Assembly (NCBI RefSeq): GCF_052115385.1
Contig: NZ_JBFRGP010000010.1
Location: 62,001-126,000, forward strand
From: Dyella_D sp052115385
GTDB lineage: Bacteria; Pseudomonadota; Gammaproteobacteria; Xanthomonadales; Rhodanobacteraceae
Length of the DNA stretch: 64,000 nucleotides
Reading direction: 5' to 3'
Part shown: in pieces, positions 1 through 9,133 of the stretch
Layout: every line of letters starts with the position of its first letter
Numbering within the stretch: position 1 is the stretch's first letter
Notes under the pieces: generated by a model
Databases searched by the model: none
Seen by the model: the letters and a program-made list of their open reading frames with translations, nothing else
What the model was told of the DNA's origin: nothing
Translations under genes and position numbers: made by a program

Positions 1-1
1 G

Positions 2-64
2 AAGATCCTGTTCATCGTCTTCCTGATCCTTGCCGTGATCGCCTTCTTCCGACGAGCCAGCTGA
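2..64 (+). CDS. C-terminal end of a DUF1328 (YtjA-type) small membrane protein, partial
   Basis: The window opens inside this gene. Only the last 20 residues are present (KILFIVFLILAVIAFFRRAS, then TGA). DUF1328 proteins are about 50-60 residues with two membrane helices, the second carrying a KILF-type hydrophobic run followed by a short basic tail, which fits. Function is unknown; the family is small inner-membrane proteins often near stress-related genes. The next genes are also small envelope proteins. The start lies outside the window. Confidence 0.6.
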   Translation, partial: KILFIVFLILAVIAFFRRAS

Positions 65-152
65 ACAAACGCGCGTTGCCGCGCCCATCCGGGCGGAAAT
101 TTCGCTACAGTCGATAGCCCGCAGTCCACGATCCCGTCCCAAGGAGAACGCC

Positions 153-536
153 ATGAGCAAAGAAGTCCAGGCGAAGGAAACGGCTCCCGAGCAAGCCCTC
201 GGCACGGGCGGCAGCCGCATCGACGAGAGTGCCGAGCGCTTCAAGCGCGCCACCTCCGATGCGGTGGCCAATGCCAAGGACAAGGTCGACCACGTCGCCG
301 ACCGTGTCGAAGACGGCCTGCATCGCGCCACCGACAAGGCCGCCGATGCGGCCACCCGCGCCACCGACAAGGCGGGCGAATACAGCGAACGCGGCCGCGA
401 GGCCTATGACGAGGCGATGGATCGCGCCGATGTATGGCTGGAACGCGCGCGCGATTACGTGCGCGAGAAGCCGGTGCAGTCGGTGGCCATCGCGCTCGGC
501 GCGGGTTGGCTGCTCGGCCGCATTCTGCGTCGCTGA
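153..536 (+). CDS. DUF883 / ElaB-YqjD family membrane-anchored protein
   Basis: A 127-residue protein. The first about 100 residues are hydrophilic, helix-rich and contain repeated ATDKA-type segments (about residues 55-75). The C-terminus ends in one hydrophobic glycine-rich helix and a basic tail (GWLLGRILRR), the hallmark of the ElaB/YqjD/DUF883 family. E. coli YqjD is a tail-anchored inner-membrane protein that associates with ribosomes in stationary phase; the same role here is inference. The start is supported by AAGGAG about 7 bases upstream of the ATG. It precedes YqjE- and YqjK-like genes, the order seen in the yqjDEK cluster. Confidence 0.85.
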   Translation: MSKEVQAKETAPEQALGTGGSRIDESAERFKRATSDAVANAKDKVDHVADRVEDGLHRATDKAADAATRATDKAGEYSERGREAYDEAMDRADVWLERARDYVREKPVQSVAIALGAGWLLGRILRR

Positions 537-557
537 TCCTTTAAAGAGCTCAAGCGG

Positions 558-1091
558 ATGCATGATCCCGGCCGCGACGGCGGTGGGCGCGAGGACGGCC
601 CCGCCGGCCCCGGGGAAGCACGTTCCAACGACGAGGAGCTGCGCGGACAGCCGTCCGGCGCAGCGGACGCCGCCGATCCAGGCATCCTCGACGACATCGG
701 CCGCGCAGGACGCGCGGCCAGGCATCTGTTCGGCGCGCAGCTCTCGCTGCTGATCGCGGAACTGGGGCTGGCGCGCAGCGCCATTTCCTGGATCCTGGTG
801 GCAGGGCTGGCCGCCACCGTCGCCGGCGTGGGGCTGGGCCTCACCGTGATGGCGCTGATCGGCGTGCTGCTGGCCTCGTGGCTGCATTCCTGGCCCTGGG
901 CGCTGGCGGTGCTGGGCGTGCTGCAGCTGCTGTTCCTGGGCGGCATGATCATGCTGTTCCGCCGCTGCATGCATTGGCTGACCCTGCCCGACTCGCGTAA
1001 CGCATGGCGTGAGACGATACGGCAGGCGATGCGCCGCTCGGAGCGCGAAGCGCCAGCGGAGCCGGCCGCCAAGCGGGAGGAGGGGATATGA
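558..1091 (+). CDS. YqjE-like phage-holin-family membrane protein
   Basis: A 177-residue protein with a Gly/Asp-rich N-terminus of about 45 residues, an amphipathic stretch (HLFGAQLSLLIAELGLAR) and two transmembrane helices (about 75-105 and 112-135). This matches the YqjE / holin superfamily III pattern. These proteins are inner-membrane and of unknown role; the holin label is by sequence family only and there is no phage context. It sits 22 bases after the DUF883 gene, and its stop overlaps the next start by 4 bases, so the cluster is probably cotranscribed. Confidence 0.8.
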   Translation: MHDPGRDGGGREDGPAGPGEARSNDEELRGQPSGAADAADPGILDDIGRAGRAARHLFGAQLSLLIAELGLARSAISWILVAGLAATVAGVGLGLTVMALIGVLLASWLHSWPWALAVLGVLQLLFLGGMIMLFRRCMHWLTLPDSRNAWRETIRQAMRRSEREAPAEPAAKREEGI

Positions 1092-1378
1092 GTCTGTTCA
1101 AGCATCTTCGTGCCGTACGCGAAGCACGCGAGCGGGTCGCCGATGCGCGGATGGCGCTGGCGGAACCGGCCGGCGCGCTGCTGGCGCGTGGCCGGGAGCA
1201 TCCACTGGGCACGGTGAGCGTGGCCGCCGGCCTCGGCTTCGTGCTGGGCCAGTTGAACGTGCATCCGCTGCGCATTCCCGGCCTGGGCGCCTTGCTCAAC
1301 GGCACCGTCGCCGAACTGGTCACCCAGGCCGTGCGGCTGGTGGCCGAATTCAGCGAAGGCGGCTTCGACCCGTCATGA
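1088..1378 (+). CDS. YqjK-like small protein, third gene of the yqjDE-type cluster
   Basis: A 96-residue protein. A basic, coiled N-terminus (residues 1-35) is followed by a moderately hydrophobic glycine-rich segment (TVSVAAGLGFVLGQ, about 43-57). Position directly after DUF883 and YqjE genes, with a 4-base ATGA overlap on each side, matches the third member of the yqjDEK cluster. Sequence similarity to E. coli YqjK is weak, so the assignment rests mainly on gene order. An alternative is an unrelated small envelope protein. Function unknown. Confidence 0.55.
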   Translation: MSLFKHLRAVREARERVADARMALAEPAGALLARGREHPLGTVSVAAGLGFVLGQLNVHPLRIPGLGALLNGTVAELVTQAVRLVAEFSEGGFDPS

Positions 1379-2532
1379 GCGCCATCGGTCCGCTGGCGCC
1401 GCCGCCGGAGGGCAGCGGCGACGATGCACGCGCGGCGCTGCCGCCGCTCGAGGAACCGCCACCGCGCCATCGCCATCTGCCATCGGTGCGTTTCACCCAG
1501 CGCCATCTGCTGGGCATCCGCGTGGTGCTCAACCTGTTGCTGCTGCTGGCCCTGCTGTACACCGTCACGCTGGCGCGCGACCTGCTGATTCCGCTGGTGC
1601 TGGCCGGTTTCATCGGGCTGGCGCTCAATCCCATCGTCGCCTTCGCCGCGCGCCGGCGCGTGCCGCGCTGGCTCAGCGCCAGCTTCCTGGTGATCGCGCT
1701 GATCGCCGGCATCGGCACCGGCATCGCACGGCTGACGCCGCCGGCGCTGGAATGGTTTCACGACGCGCCCAGCCTGGTGCGCAACTTCGTGCCCAAGCTG
1801 CGCGCCATCATGCAGCCGTTCGAAGCGGCCAACCGCGCCACCCAGAGCCTGGTCGGCGGCCAGCCGGCGCGCGCCGCGCCGCGTCCGGACGCGATGGCCA
1901 TCGACGCCTGGAGCGTGCTGGCCGGCACGCCGAAAGCGCTGGCCGCGGTGCTGACCGTGGTGCTGCTGGTGTTCTTCTTCCTGATCTACGGCGACACCTT
2001 GCTGCGGCGGCTGGTCGAGATCGCGCCGAACTTCCGCTACAAGCGGCGCACGGTGTCGATCGTGCGCAGCATCCAGGTGGAGGTCTCGCGCTACATCCTC
2101 ACCACGGTGGTGATCAACGCGATCCTGGGCGTGTTCACCGCCACCATGCTGTGGGCGTATGACGTGCCCGATCCGCTGCTGTGGGGCTCGGTGGCGATGA
2201 TCGCCAATTTCATTCCCTATGTCGGCGCCATCGCCACCACCACCATGCTGGCCCTGGTCGGCCTGATCCATTTCAACCAGCCCGGCCAGGCTTTGCTGCC
2301 GGCGCTTACCTTTGCCGGCATCACCGCGGTGGAAGGCAATTTGATCACGCCGCTGATCCAGGGCCGCCGCCTGCGCCTGAGCCCGGTGGCGATCCTGCTG
2401 TGGCTGCTGGTATGGGGCTGGTTGTGGGGTATTCCGGGCGCGCTGCTGGCGGTGCCGATGCTTACCAGCTTCAAGCTGATCGCGGAGAAGATCCGCGGCT
2501 GGCGCTGGTTCGCCCTGGTGGTGCAGCGCTAG
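1375..2532 (+). CDS. AI-2E / PerM family permease
   Basis: A 385-residue polytopic membrane protein of the AI-2E transporter family (PF01594). There is a proline-rich cytoplasmic N-terminus, then hydrophobic helices at about 50-90, 95-115, 185-210 and a block of helices from 235 to 375. The family signature is visible as NFIPYVGA and VEGNLITPLIQG near the C-terminal half. The family exports small molecules or ions (TqsA for AI-2; others are Na+/H+ antiporters); the substrate here cannot be told. The ATG at 1375 overlaps the previous stop (ATGA) and gives a normal family length. The frame stays open further upstream, but that part lacks family features. Confidence 0.88.
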   Translation: MSAIGPLAPPPEGSGDDARAALPPLEEPPPRHRHLPSVRFTQRHLLGIRVVLNLLLLLALLYTVTLARDLLIPLVLAGFIGLALNPIVAFAARRRVPRWLSASFLVIALIAGIGTGIARLTPPALEWFHDAPSLVRNFVPKLRAIMQPFEAANRATQSLVGGQPARAAPRPDAMAIDAWSVLAGTPKALAAVLTVVLLVFFFLIYGDTLLRRLVEIAPNFRYKRRTVSIVRSIQVEVSRYILTTVVINAILGVFTATMLWAYDVPDPLLWGSVAMIANFIPYVGAIATTTMLALVGLIHFNQPGQALLPALTFAGITAVEGNLITPLIQGRRLRLSPVAILLWLLVWGWLWGIPGALLAVPMLTSFKLIAEKIRGWRWFALVVQR

Positions 2533-2664
2533 GCGCATCCATCGAGGCGTCGTCCTCGCGCAGTTCGAACATCGCCCGCACGCGTTGCGCGCGCGCTTGC
2601 GCATCGCTGGCGAAGCACAGGCGGAAGCCATCGACGCGCGCCGATGGCCTCCGTTCGGTTCGCC

Positions 2665-5600
2665 TCACCAGTTCACCCGCACGCCCAGCGTGCCGCTCAC
2701 CGCCTGCACGCCGCGGCTGAAGCCCTTCTGGTAACCCAGGTTGGCGTAGATCGAGGTGATCCGCGTGACCTGCGCGCTGGCACCTGCGCTCAGTTCGTAC
2801 CACGAGCCCTTGAGGTTGGACTGGAACGGCACGTAGCCGGTCTCCGCGGAGATCTCGGTCTTGGGATTGGCCGAGAACTCATGCCACAGATTGCCGCGCA
2901 ACCACGCCGTGACCAGCCGCGGCCTCGCGCCATCGTCCAGCGTCCAGCTACGCGCCAGCCGCGCGCCGACCCGTCCGGCCACGGAGTTGGCATTGCCGAA
3001 GCGCACCTGCGCCGCACTGTCGGAAGCCTTGTCCACGCTCACGCCCTGGTACATCAGCTGCGCCTGCGGCTCGACGATCCACTGGTTGCGCCACTGGAAC
3101 GGATAGCCGGCTTCGACCGAGGCGCCGAACGCGAAAGCATTAGTCTTCAGATCCGCGAGCTGGCCCGAGCCGGATTTCGCGTCATACCAGCTGCCCTGCA
3201 TCACCGCATCGACGTACCAGTTGCGCGCGCCGTACCAGGTCCAGTAGCCGCCGAAGCCGATCGCATCGAACTTGTTCTTGCCCGCGCGGCTGCCGTCGTA
3301 ATGCGTGACGCTGCCGTTGCTGTGGCCCACCACGCCGTACAGGCCGGCGCGTTCGCGCGTGCCGTCGGCTTGTTCGCCGTGATAGAGGTCGGCGCCGGCC
3401 TGCACCGCCACGAAGTCGTCGTCGAACGACGGGCCCTGGTTGTAGAGGCCGCCGGGCTTGGCATTCCACTTGCCGTTCTGGCCGATCACGCGGGCCCAAG
3501 CGCCGTCGACGCTGCCGTTCGTGCCGGGCAGCTGCGCCTGCTCGCCCATGCGCTCGTGCAAGGTGCCGAGCGTGGCGCGGCCGAAGTTGAGCATCATCGA
3601 CGACAGCGCGGTGTAGTCGGACACCTCGCGGCGATAGTCGGGGCGCGGATCGGGCTCAGGTTCCGGCGGCACCACCTTGTTGTCGATGTCGGTTTCCTTG
3701 ATCTCAGTGCGCAGATACCACGCGTTCGGTGTGCTGCCATTGCGGCCACCGCGGTACAGCGAGTACTCGTACGGACCGGCGACCGCGCGGCCGCCCAGCG
3801 CGAAGGCATTCGCCGCGGTGCTGCCGCCGTTGATCGCATCGACCACCAGGATGCCGTTGCCGGGCGTTTCCTGGCCCAGGCCGCCGACGTTGGCGATCTT
3901 CAGCACGGACGATCCGGAGGCACGGCCGCCGTCGATCACCAGCCGGTCCGACGGCGCGTTGTCGCCGGCCAGCAGCGTGTTGAGCGCCAGCGTGCCGTTC
4001 TGGCCCACGTAGCCGCCGACCTTGAGCGTGTTGCCGATGCCGGCGCCGCCGAGCTGGGCGAGGCCGGCGTTGGTCAGCGTGCCGTTGATGGTGAAGCTGC
4101 TCTTGGCGCTGCCGGCAAAGGCCGGCAAGGCATCGGCCACCGCGATGGTGCCGGCGTTGTTCACCGCGCCGCCGATGCGGCCATAGCCGCCCAGCGTGGC
4201 GCCGGTCGCCACCTGCGCACTGCCCGCCACAGACGCCGTTGCATGCGCGGCATCGCCGACGGCGAGCGCACCGGCGGTGACGGTGGTCAGTCCGGTATAG
4301 GTGTTGGCGGCATTGAGCACGGTGGTGCCGCTGCCGAGCTGGTTGAGCGTGCCGCTGCCGCTGATGCTGCCGTTGAAGCTCACCAGGTCCGAGCGGTTGA
4401 AGGCCAGCGTGCCGTTGTCGATCACGTCGCCGACGAGGCTGCCGCTGCTGCCGCCATTGCCCAGCTGCAAGGTGCCGCCGTTGATGGTGGTGCCGCCGGT
4501 ATAGGTGTTGCTGGCGGTGAGGATCGCCGTGCCGGTGTCGCTCTTGCCCAGGGCGCCCGCGCCGGTGATCGCGCTGTTCACCGTCAACTGGGTGCCCGCG
4601 GCGGTGGATAGCGTGCCGCCGCCGGCGCCCAGCGTGATCGCGCGGCTGGTGGCGAAACTGGTGCTGTTGCGCAGGGTGCCCTGGTCGAGACCGATCGCGC
4701 CGGCCGCGGCGCCAAGGTTGGCATCGCCGGACACCTGCACCGTGCCGCCGTTGATCTGCGTACCGCCGCTGTAGGTGTTGGCGCCGCCCAGCACCAGGAT
4801 GCCCAGGTCGGTCTTCACCAGCGCGGAGCTGCCGGTCAGCACCGAGTTGATGGTGGCGGTGTACGCCGCGCCGCCGCTGCTGCCGTCGCCCACGCGGATC
4901 ACCGAATGCGCCGGATCCGCCGCCGTGCCGACCAGCGCGATCGGATCGCCCTGGACGGTATAGCCGTTACTGGCGAACTGCATGCCGGCGACGCTGACAT
5001 TGCCCAGGCTGTTGTCCACCGTCACCGTACCCGGCGTGGCGGTGAAGATGGCGAAGGCGCGATCCGAGAACGGCGCGTTGATCGCACCGGTGGCTTCGGT
5101 CCAGTTGTCGTTGCCCTTGGAGGTCTGCCACAGGCCGTCGCCGCCGTTGATCGCGCCGTTGTCCTTCGGGCCGGCCGCGCCATCCCAGTAATTGAGGGTG
5201 AGGCCATTGGTGTTGATCAGGTTGACCTGCTTGTCCACCGAGGTCTGCACGTAGAAGTTCGGCGACGGAATGGTGCCGATGTTCAGACCATGGTTGGTGA
5301 GCGTGCCCTGGTAATTGATCACGCGGTAAATGCCGGTGCCGAAGCTGCCGCCCGCCGGCACCTGCACGTTGAGCGTGCCGGCCAGCTTCAGGTCGCCGCC
5401 GACATTGACCAGGTCGTTGAGCGTACCGCCCGGCACATTGGCCTGGCCGAAGCGATAGTCGAGCACGCTGCCGCTGCCCAGGCTCAGGTCCTTCTGGATA
5501 TTCAGCGTGCCCGGCGCACTCAGGCCGCCGGGCGACAGCGTCGCGCCATCGGCCACCAGCACCGTGCCGCCGATGGTGCCGGTGCCACCCAGCGTGGCGC

Positions 5601-8600
5601 CGCTGGCGACGGAGACGACGCCGGTGGCGGCGGCCTGGTTGCCGTTGACGTACAGCGCGCCGGCATTGACGTTGGTCGCGCCGGTATAGCTGTTGCTGCC
5701 GGTAAGCACGGTGGTGCCGGCGCCGACCTGATCGAGCACACCGCTGCCGCTGATGGCGCCGTTGAAAGTGACGGTGTCGGCGCGATCGAACACCAGGGTG
5801 CCGTTGTTGGCGACGTTGCCCACGATACTGCCGCTGGTGCCGCCATTGCCGAGCTGCAAGCTGCCGCCGTTGATGGTGGTACCGCCGGTGTAGGTGTTGT
5901 CGGCAGTGAAGATGGCGGTGCCGTCTTCGCTCTTGCTCAGCGCACCGGCGCCGGCGATCGTGCTGTTCACCGTCAGCTGCGTACCGCTTGTCGTGGCCAG
6001 CGTGCCGCCGCCCGCATTGAGGGTGACGGCGCGGCTGGTGGCGATATCCGCGGTGGTGCGCAGCGTGCCCTGGTCGAAGCTGAGCGCGCCGGCCGCGGCG
6101 CCGAGGTTGCCATCGCTAGATATCTGCACGGTGCCGCCATTGAGCAGCGTGCCGCCGGTGTAGGTGTTGGTGCCGCCCAGCACCAGGGTGCCCAGGTCGG
6201 TCTTCACCAGTGCGGAGTTGCCGGTGAGCACCGAGTTGATGGTGGCGGTATAGGCCGCGCCGTCGCTGCTGCCGTCGCCCACGCGGATCACCGAGTGAGC
6301 CGGATCGCTGGAGCTGCCGACCAGGGTCACCGGATCGCCCTGGATGGTGTAGCCGTTGCTGGCGAACTGCATGCCGGCGACGTTGACGTTGCCCAGGCTG
6401 TTGTCCACCGTCACCGTGCCCGGCGCGGCGGAGAAGATCGCGAAGGAGCGGTCGGAGAACGGCGCGTTCGGCGTGCCGTTGTCGTCGGTCCAGTTGTCGT
6501 TGCCGCTGAAGTTCTGCCAGGTGCCGTTGCCGCCGTTGATCTGGCCGTCGTTCTTGGGTCCGGCCGCGCCGTCCCAGTAATTGAGCGTGAGGCCGTTGGT
6601 GTTGACCAGGTTGACCTGCTTGTCCACCGAGGTCTGCACGTAGAAGTTCGGCGACGGAATGGTGCCGATGTTCAGGCCGTTATCGGTGAGCGTGCCCTGG
6701 TAGCTGATCACGCGGTAGATGCCGGTATCGAAGCTGCCGCCCGGCGGCGTCTGCACGTTGAGCGTGCCATCCAGCACCAGGTTGCCGCCGACCTTGGTCA
6801 GGTCGTTGAACGGACCGCCGACCACGCCGGCCTGGCCGAAGTTGTAGCTGAGCAGCGAGCCGCTGCCGAGATTGAGGTCGTTGCGGATGGTCAGCGTACC
6901 GGGCACGCCGGTATTGCCGCCCGGCGACAGCGTGCCGCCGTTGGCTACGGTCACCGAGCCGCCGATGATGCCGATGCCGCCGAGCGTGGCGCCGCTGGCC
7001 ACCGTGGTCGCGCCGGTGGCGGCGCTCTGGTCGCCGTTGACGTACAGCGCGCCGGCGTTGACGTTGGTCGGGCCGGTATAGCTGTTGTTGGCGGTGAGCA
7101 CGGTGGCGCCGCTGCCGATCTGGTTGACCGTGCCGCTGCCGGAGATCAGGTTGCCCAAGGTCACGGTGTCGCTGCGATTGAAGGCCAGCGTGCCGTTGTT
7201 GTTGATCGCGCCCAGCACGCTGCCGCTCGTACCGCCGGCACCGAGCTGCAAAGTGCCGCCGCCGATGGTGGTGCCGCCGGCATAGCTGTTGTTGCCGGCG
7301 AGCACCAGCGTGCCGGTGCCGGTCTTGCTCAGCATGCCGGCGCCGGTGATGCCCTGGCTCAGCGTGCTGTTGACGCCGGCCGCGGTATCGATGGTGCCGT
7401 TGTTCGCGCTGACCGACACCGCGCGTCCGGCGCCGAGGTTGAAGCTATTGGTCAAGCTCAATGCGCCGCCATCCAGCACGATGCCGCCATTGGCGCCGCC
7501 GATGGCGTTGTCCGCACCGATCGCGACGGTGCCGCCCTTGATGGTGGTGCCGCCGGTGTAGCCGTTGACGCCGGTGAGGGTGAGCACGCCGCCCTGGGTC
7601 TTCTCTACCGCGCCGCTGCCGTTGATTGCGCCGGTATAGGTACCGGCGTCCGGCTGCGCGAAGCGCACCAGGCCGTTGTTGGTGATGGCCGGCGGCAGGC
7701 TCTGCGCGCGTGCTTCCAGCGTGCCGGCGGCATTGACCTGCACGCTGCCGTTGAAACTGGTGTTGTTGCCGGTGAGCGCCAGCGTGCCTTGCTGCACCAG
7801 CACCGACAGTGGCGTGCCGCCACCGTTGTTGCCGATCGCGCCGGACAGCGTCCACATCCCCGCGCCGCTCTTGGTCAGGCTCTGGAAGTTGAGGATGTTG
7901 CCGGTCAGCGCATCGGTGGTGCCGGCGGCGCCGGACAAGGTCAGCGAGTTGGTGCCGCCGCCGCCGTTGAAGCTGCCGGTGATCACCGAGCCGGCTTCCA
8001 GCGTGAGGTTGTCGTTGCCATTGGCAAAGGACAGGCTGCCCTCCACCCGCGCGCCGCTGCGGTTGATGAAGGTGACGCTGCCGCTGCCACTGTTGCCGAT
8101 CACGTTGGCATTGGTACCGGCCAGGCTGCGGATGGTGCCGTAGTTGTCCACCAGGTTGCCCGCGCCCACGCTGCGGTCCTCGAACCAGATGGCTGCCGCG
8201 CGCGAGGCGGAGATCAGCCCGCGATTGATGATCTGGTTGCCCGAGCCCATCACGTTGATGGCCTCGGCATTGCCCTGGGTGCCGGTCGCCACGACTTGCG
8301 CGCCCTGCGCGATGTTGATGATGCCGTTGGAGCCGAACTCCACCGTGTTGTTGCCGGCCGACCACAGGCCGGCGCCGCTGGTGGCGTTGTTCTGCACGCT
8401 GGCGCCGGTGCCGAGGGTGATGTTGGCGTTGTTGCCCAGGCTGATCGCGTTGGCGTTGCCGACCGAGATCTGCGCATTCGCGGCGAGGTTGAGCACCGCG
8501 CCGGCAGCGGTGCTCGGGCCGGTGCCGACCACCGAGGTCCATGGATTGGGCGCGGCGGTATCGCAGTTGGTGGTGTTGGTGGCGGTGTTGGTGACGCAGC

Positions 8601-8703
8601 TGGCCATGGATGGCGCCGCATGCAGGGCGCCGAAAGCGACGAGGCTGAAGACTGCGGTGTTGAGCGCGTACCGCGAAGTGCGGGATGGCTTGGTGTACTG
8701 CAT
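2665..8703 (-). CDS. Giant autotransporter (type Va) with repeat passenger and C-terminal beta-barrel
   Basis: A 2012-residue secreted adhesin-like autotransporter. It has a signal peptide (residues 1 to about 35, ending APSMAS), then a Gly/Asn/Thr-rich beta-helical passenger. The passenger holds about nine passenger-associated repeats of the form YTGGTTxNGGTLQLG. A linker rich in Pro/Glu/Asp lies near 1680, and an autotransporter barrel runs from about 1735 to 2012, ending in an aromatic residue (RVNW). The barrel inserts in the outer membrane and displays the passenger; binding target unknown. An ATG four codons further upstream is in frame, but the strong GGAGG lies 5 bases before the ATG at 8703, which decides the start. 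A 1389-base unit is tandemly duplicated inside the passenger. Confidence 0.93.
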   Translation of the reverse strand: MQYTKPSRTSRYALNTAVFSLVAFGALHAAPSMASCVTNTATNTTNCDTAAPNPWTSVVGTGPSTAAGAVLNLAANAQISVGNANAISLGNNANITLGTGASVQNNATSGAGLWSAGNNTVEFGSNGIINIAQGAQVVATGTQGNAEAINVMGSGNQIINRGLISASRAAAIWFEDRSVGAGNLVDNYGTIRSLAGTNANVIGNSGSGSVTFINRSGARVEGSLSFANGNDNLTLEAGSVITGSFNGGGGTNSLTLSGAAGTTDALTGNILNFQSLTKSGAGMWTLSGAIGNNGGGTPLSVLVQQGTLALTGNNTSFNGSVQVNAAGTLEARAQSLPPAITNNGLVRFAQPDAGTYTGAINGSGAVEKTQGGVLTLTGVNGYTGGTTIKGGTVAIGADNAIGGANGGIVLDGGALSLTNSFNLGAGRAVSVSANNGTIDTAAGVNSTLSQGITGAGMLSKTGTGTLVLAGNNSYAGGTTIGGGTLQLGAGGTSGSVLGAINNNGTLAFNRSDTVTLGNLISGSGTVNQIGSGATVLTANNSYTGPTNVNAGALYVNGDQSAATGATTVASGATLGGIGIIGGSVTVANGGTLSPGGNTGVPGTLTIRNDLNLGSGSLLSYNFGQAGVVGGPFNDLTKVGGNLVLDGTLNVQTPPGGSFDTGIYRVISYQGTLTDNGLNIGTIPSPNFYVQTSVDKQVNLVNTNGLTLNYWDGAAGPKNDGQINGGNGTWQNFSGNDNWTDDNGTPNAPFSDRSFAIFSAAPGTVTVDNSLGNVNVAGMQFASNGYTIQGDPVTLVGSSSDPAHSVIRVGDGSSDGAAYTATINSVLTGNSALVKTDLGTLVLGGTNTYTGGTLLNGGTVQISSDGNLGAAAGALSFDQGTLRTTADIATSRAVTLNAGGGTLATTSGTQLTVNSTIAGAGALSKSEDGTAIFTADNTYTGGTTINGGSLQLGNGGTSGSIVGNVANNGTLVFDRADTVTFNGAISGSGVLDQVGAGTTVLTGSNSYTGATNVNAGALYVNGNQAAATGVVSVASGATLGGTGTIGGTVLVADGATLSPGGLSAPGTLNIQKDLSLGSGSVLDYRFGQANVPGGTLNDLVNVGGDLKLAGTLNVQVPAGGSFGTGIYRVINYQGTLTNHGLNIGTIPSPNFYVQTSVDKQVNLINTNGLTLNYWDGAAGPKDNGAINGGDGLWQTSKGNDNWTEATGAINAPFSDRAFAIFTATPGTVTVDNSLGNVSVAGMQFASNGYTVQGDPIALVGTAADPAHSVIRVGDGSSGGAAYTATINSVLTGSSALVKTDLGILVLGGANTYSGGTQINGGTVQVSGDANLGAAAGAIGLDQGTLRNSTSFATSRAITLGAGGGTLSTAAGTQLTVNSAITGAGALGKSDTGTAILTASNTYTGGTTINGGTLQLGNGGSSGSLVGDVIDNGTLAFNRSDLVSFNGSISGSGTLNQLGSGTTVLNAANTYTGLTTVTAGALAVGDAAHATASVAGSAQVATGATLGGYGRIGGAVNNAGTIAVADALPAFAGSAKSSFTINGTLTNAGLAQLGGAGIGNTLKVGGYVGQNGTLALNTLLAGDNAPSDRLVIDGGRASGSSVLKIANVGGLGQETPGNGILVVDAINGGSTAANAFALGGRAVAGPYEYSLYRGGRNGSTPNAWYLRTEIKETDIDNKVVPPEPEPDPRPDYRREVSDYTALSSMMLNFGRATLGTLHERMGEQAQLPGTNGSVDGAWARVIGQNGKWNAKPGGLYNQGPSFDDDFVAVQAGADLYHGEQADGTRERAGLYGVVGHSNGSVTHYDGSRAGKNKFDAIGFGGYWTWYGARNWYVDAVMQGSWYDAKSGSGQLADLKTNAFAFGASVEAGYPFQWRNQWIVEPQAQLMYQGVSVDKASDSAAQVRFGNANSVAGRVGARLARSWTLDDGARPRLVTAWLRGNLWHEFSANPKTEISAETGYVPFQSNLKGSWYELSAGASAQVTRITSIYANLGYQKGFSRGVQAVSGTLGVRVNW
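4290..7290 (-). repeat. Internal tandem duplication, period 1389 bases, inside the autotransporter gene
   Basis: Matching landmarks recur exactly 1389 bases (463 codons) apart. These include the TGATGGTGGT block at 4482 and 5871, GGCGAACTG at 4972 and 6361, and the Phe-Tyr-Val-Gln coding block near 5221 and 6610. A third, less perfect match is near 7263. Reading frame is preserved, so each unit adds one module (three repeats plus a NYWDGAAGPK block) to the passenger. Edges are approximate. Confidence 0.85.
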
Positions 8704-9133
8704 AGATTCCTCCATGGATCAGGCGCGGCGTACACGCACACGGCTGGCTAGCCGTGACCAACCGCCCGGGTGCGCGGTCTTGGCGGAACTGCATCACAGT
8801 CAAACTGTGCGCTATTTCACATAAGAGCCATCAAAGATGCGTGATGCGCCCATGTGGGCATTCCGGGATGTACGGGGGTGGAGTCAGGGAGGGAGCAAAG
8901 TCCCCGGCCGCAAAAGGCGGCCTGTGTGGCCGCGTGAAGCGGGCACGGCGCGGGATTGCGCCGTGGGCGGCCGGGTCCTGGCGGCGCGGAGCACGGCGCG
9001 GATAGCGCGGGCAGCCGCCAGAACTTGCGACGCAGTCTAGCCAGCGCCGGCTTGCAGAGGCCTTGCATACGTATGGCAGCGACCTTACGCCACACCCGCA
9101 GATGGGTGCGCATTCGCGCCTTTTTAGCGCGGC
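8704..9133. other. Intergenic region between autotransporter and SDR genes
   Basis: No convincing gene. It holds the leader of the autotransporter and three inverted repeats. One is 8739-8756 (7-base arms CACGGCT/AGCCGTG), 35 bases before the start codon. One is 8795-8809 (CACAGT-CAA-ACTGTG), a possible operator. The third is 8944-8965 (arms CACGGCGC/GCGCCGTG, 6-base loop). None is followed by a T-run, so they are not typical terminators. Confidence 0.5.
8795..8809. promoter_or_regulatory. Inverted repeat upstream of the autotransporter, possible operator
   Basis: CACAGT, three-base spacer CAA, ACTGTG: a perfect 6+6 dyad 92 bases upstream of the autotransporter start. The size suits a dimeric regulator. 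No regulator gene lies next to it, so the assignment as an operator is inference. Confidence 0.3.

Noticed and set aside
558..1378. Holin-family protein as a sign of prophage
   Set aside because: The YqjE family is a chromosomal envelope family; no lysis, tail, integrase or capsid gene is nearby.
4906..8751. A 1281-codon open frame antisense to the autotransporter, with repeat-like His/Arg/Asp-rich translation; also 2644-4611
   Set aside because: Mirror of the repeat-rich, high-GC gene on the other strand. The translation has no domain, no ribosome site, and repeats only because the autotransporter repeats.
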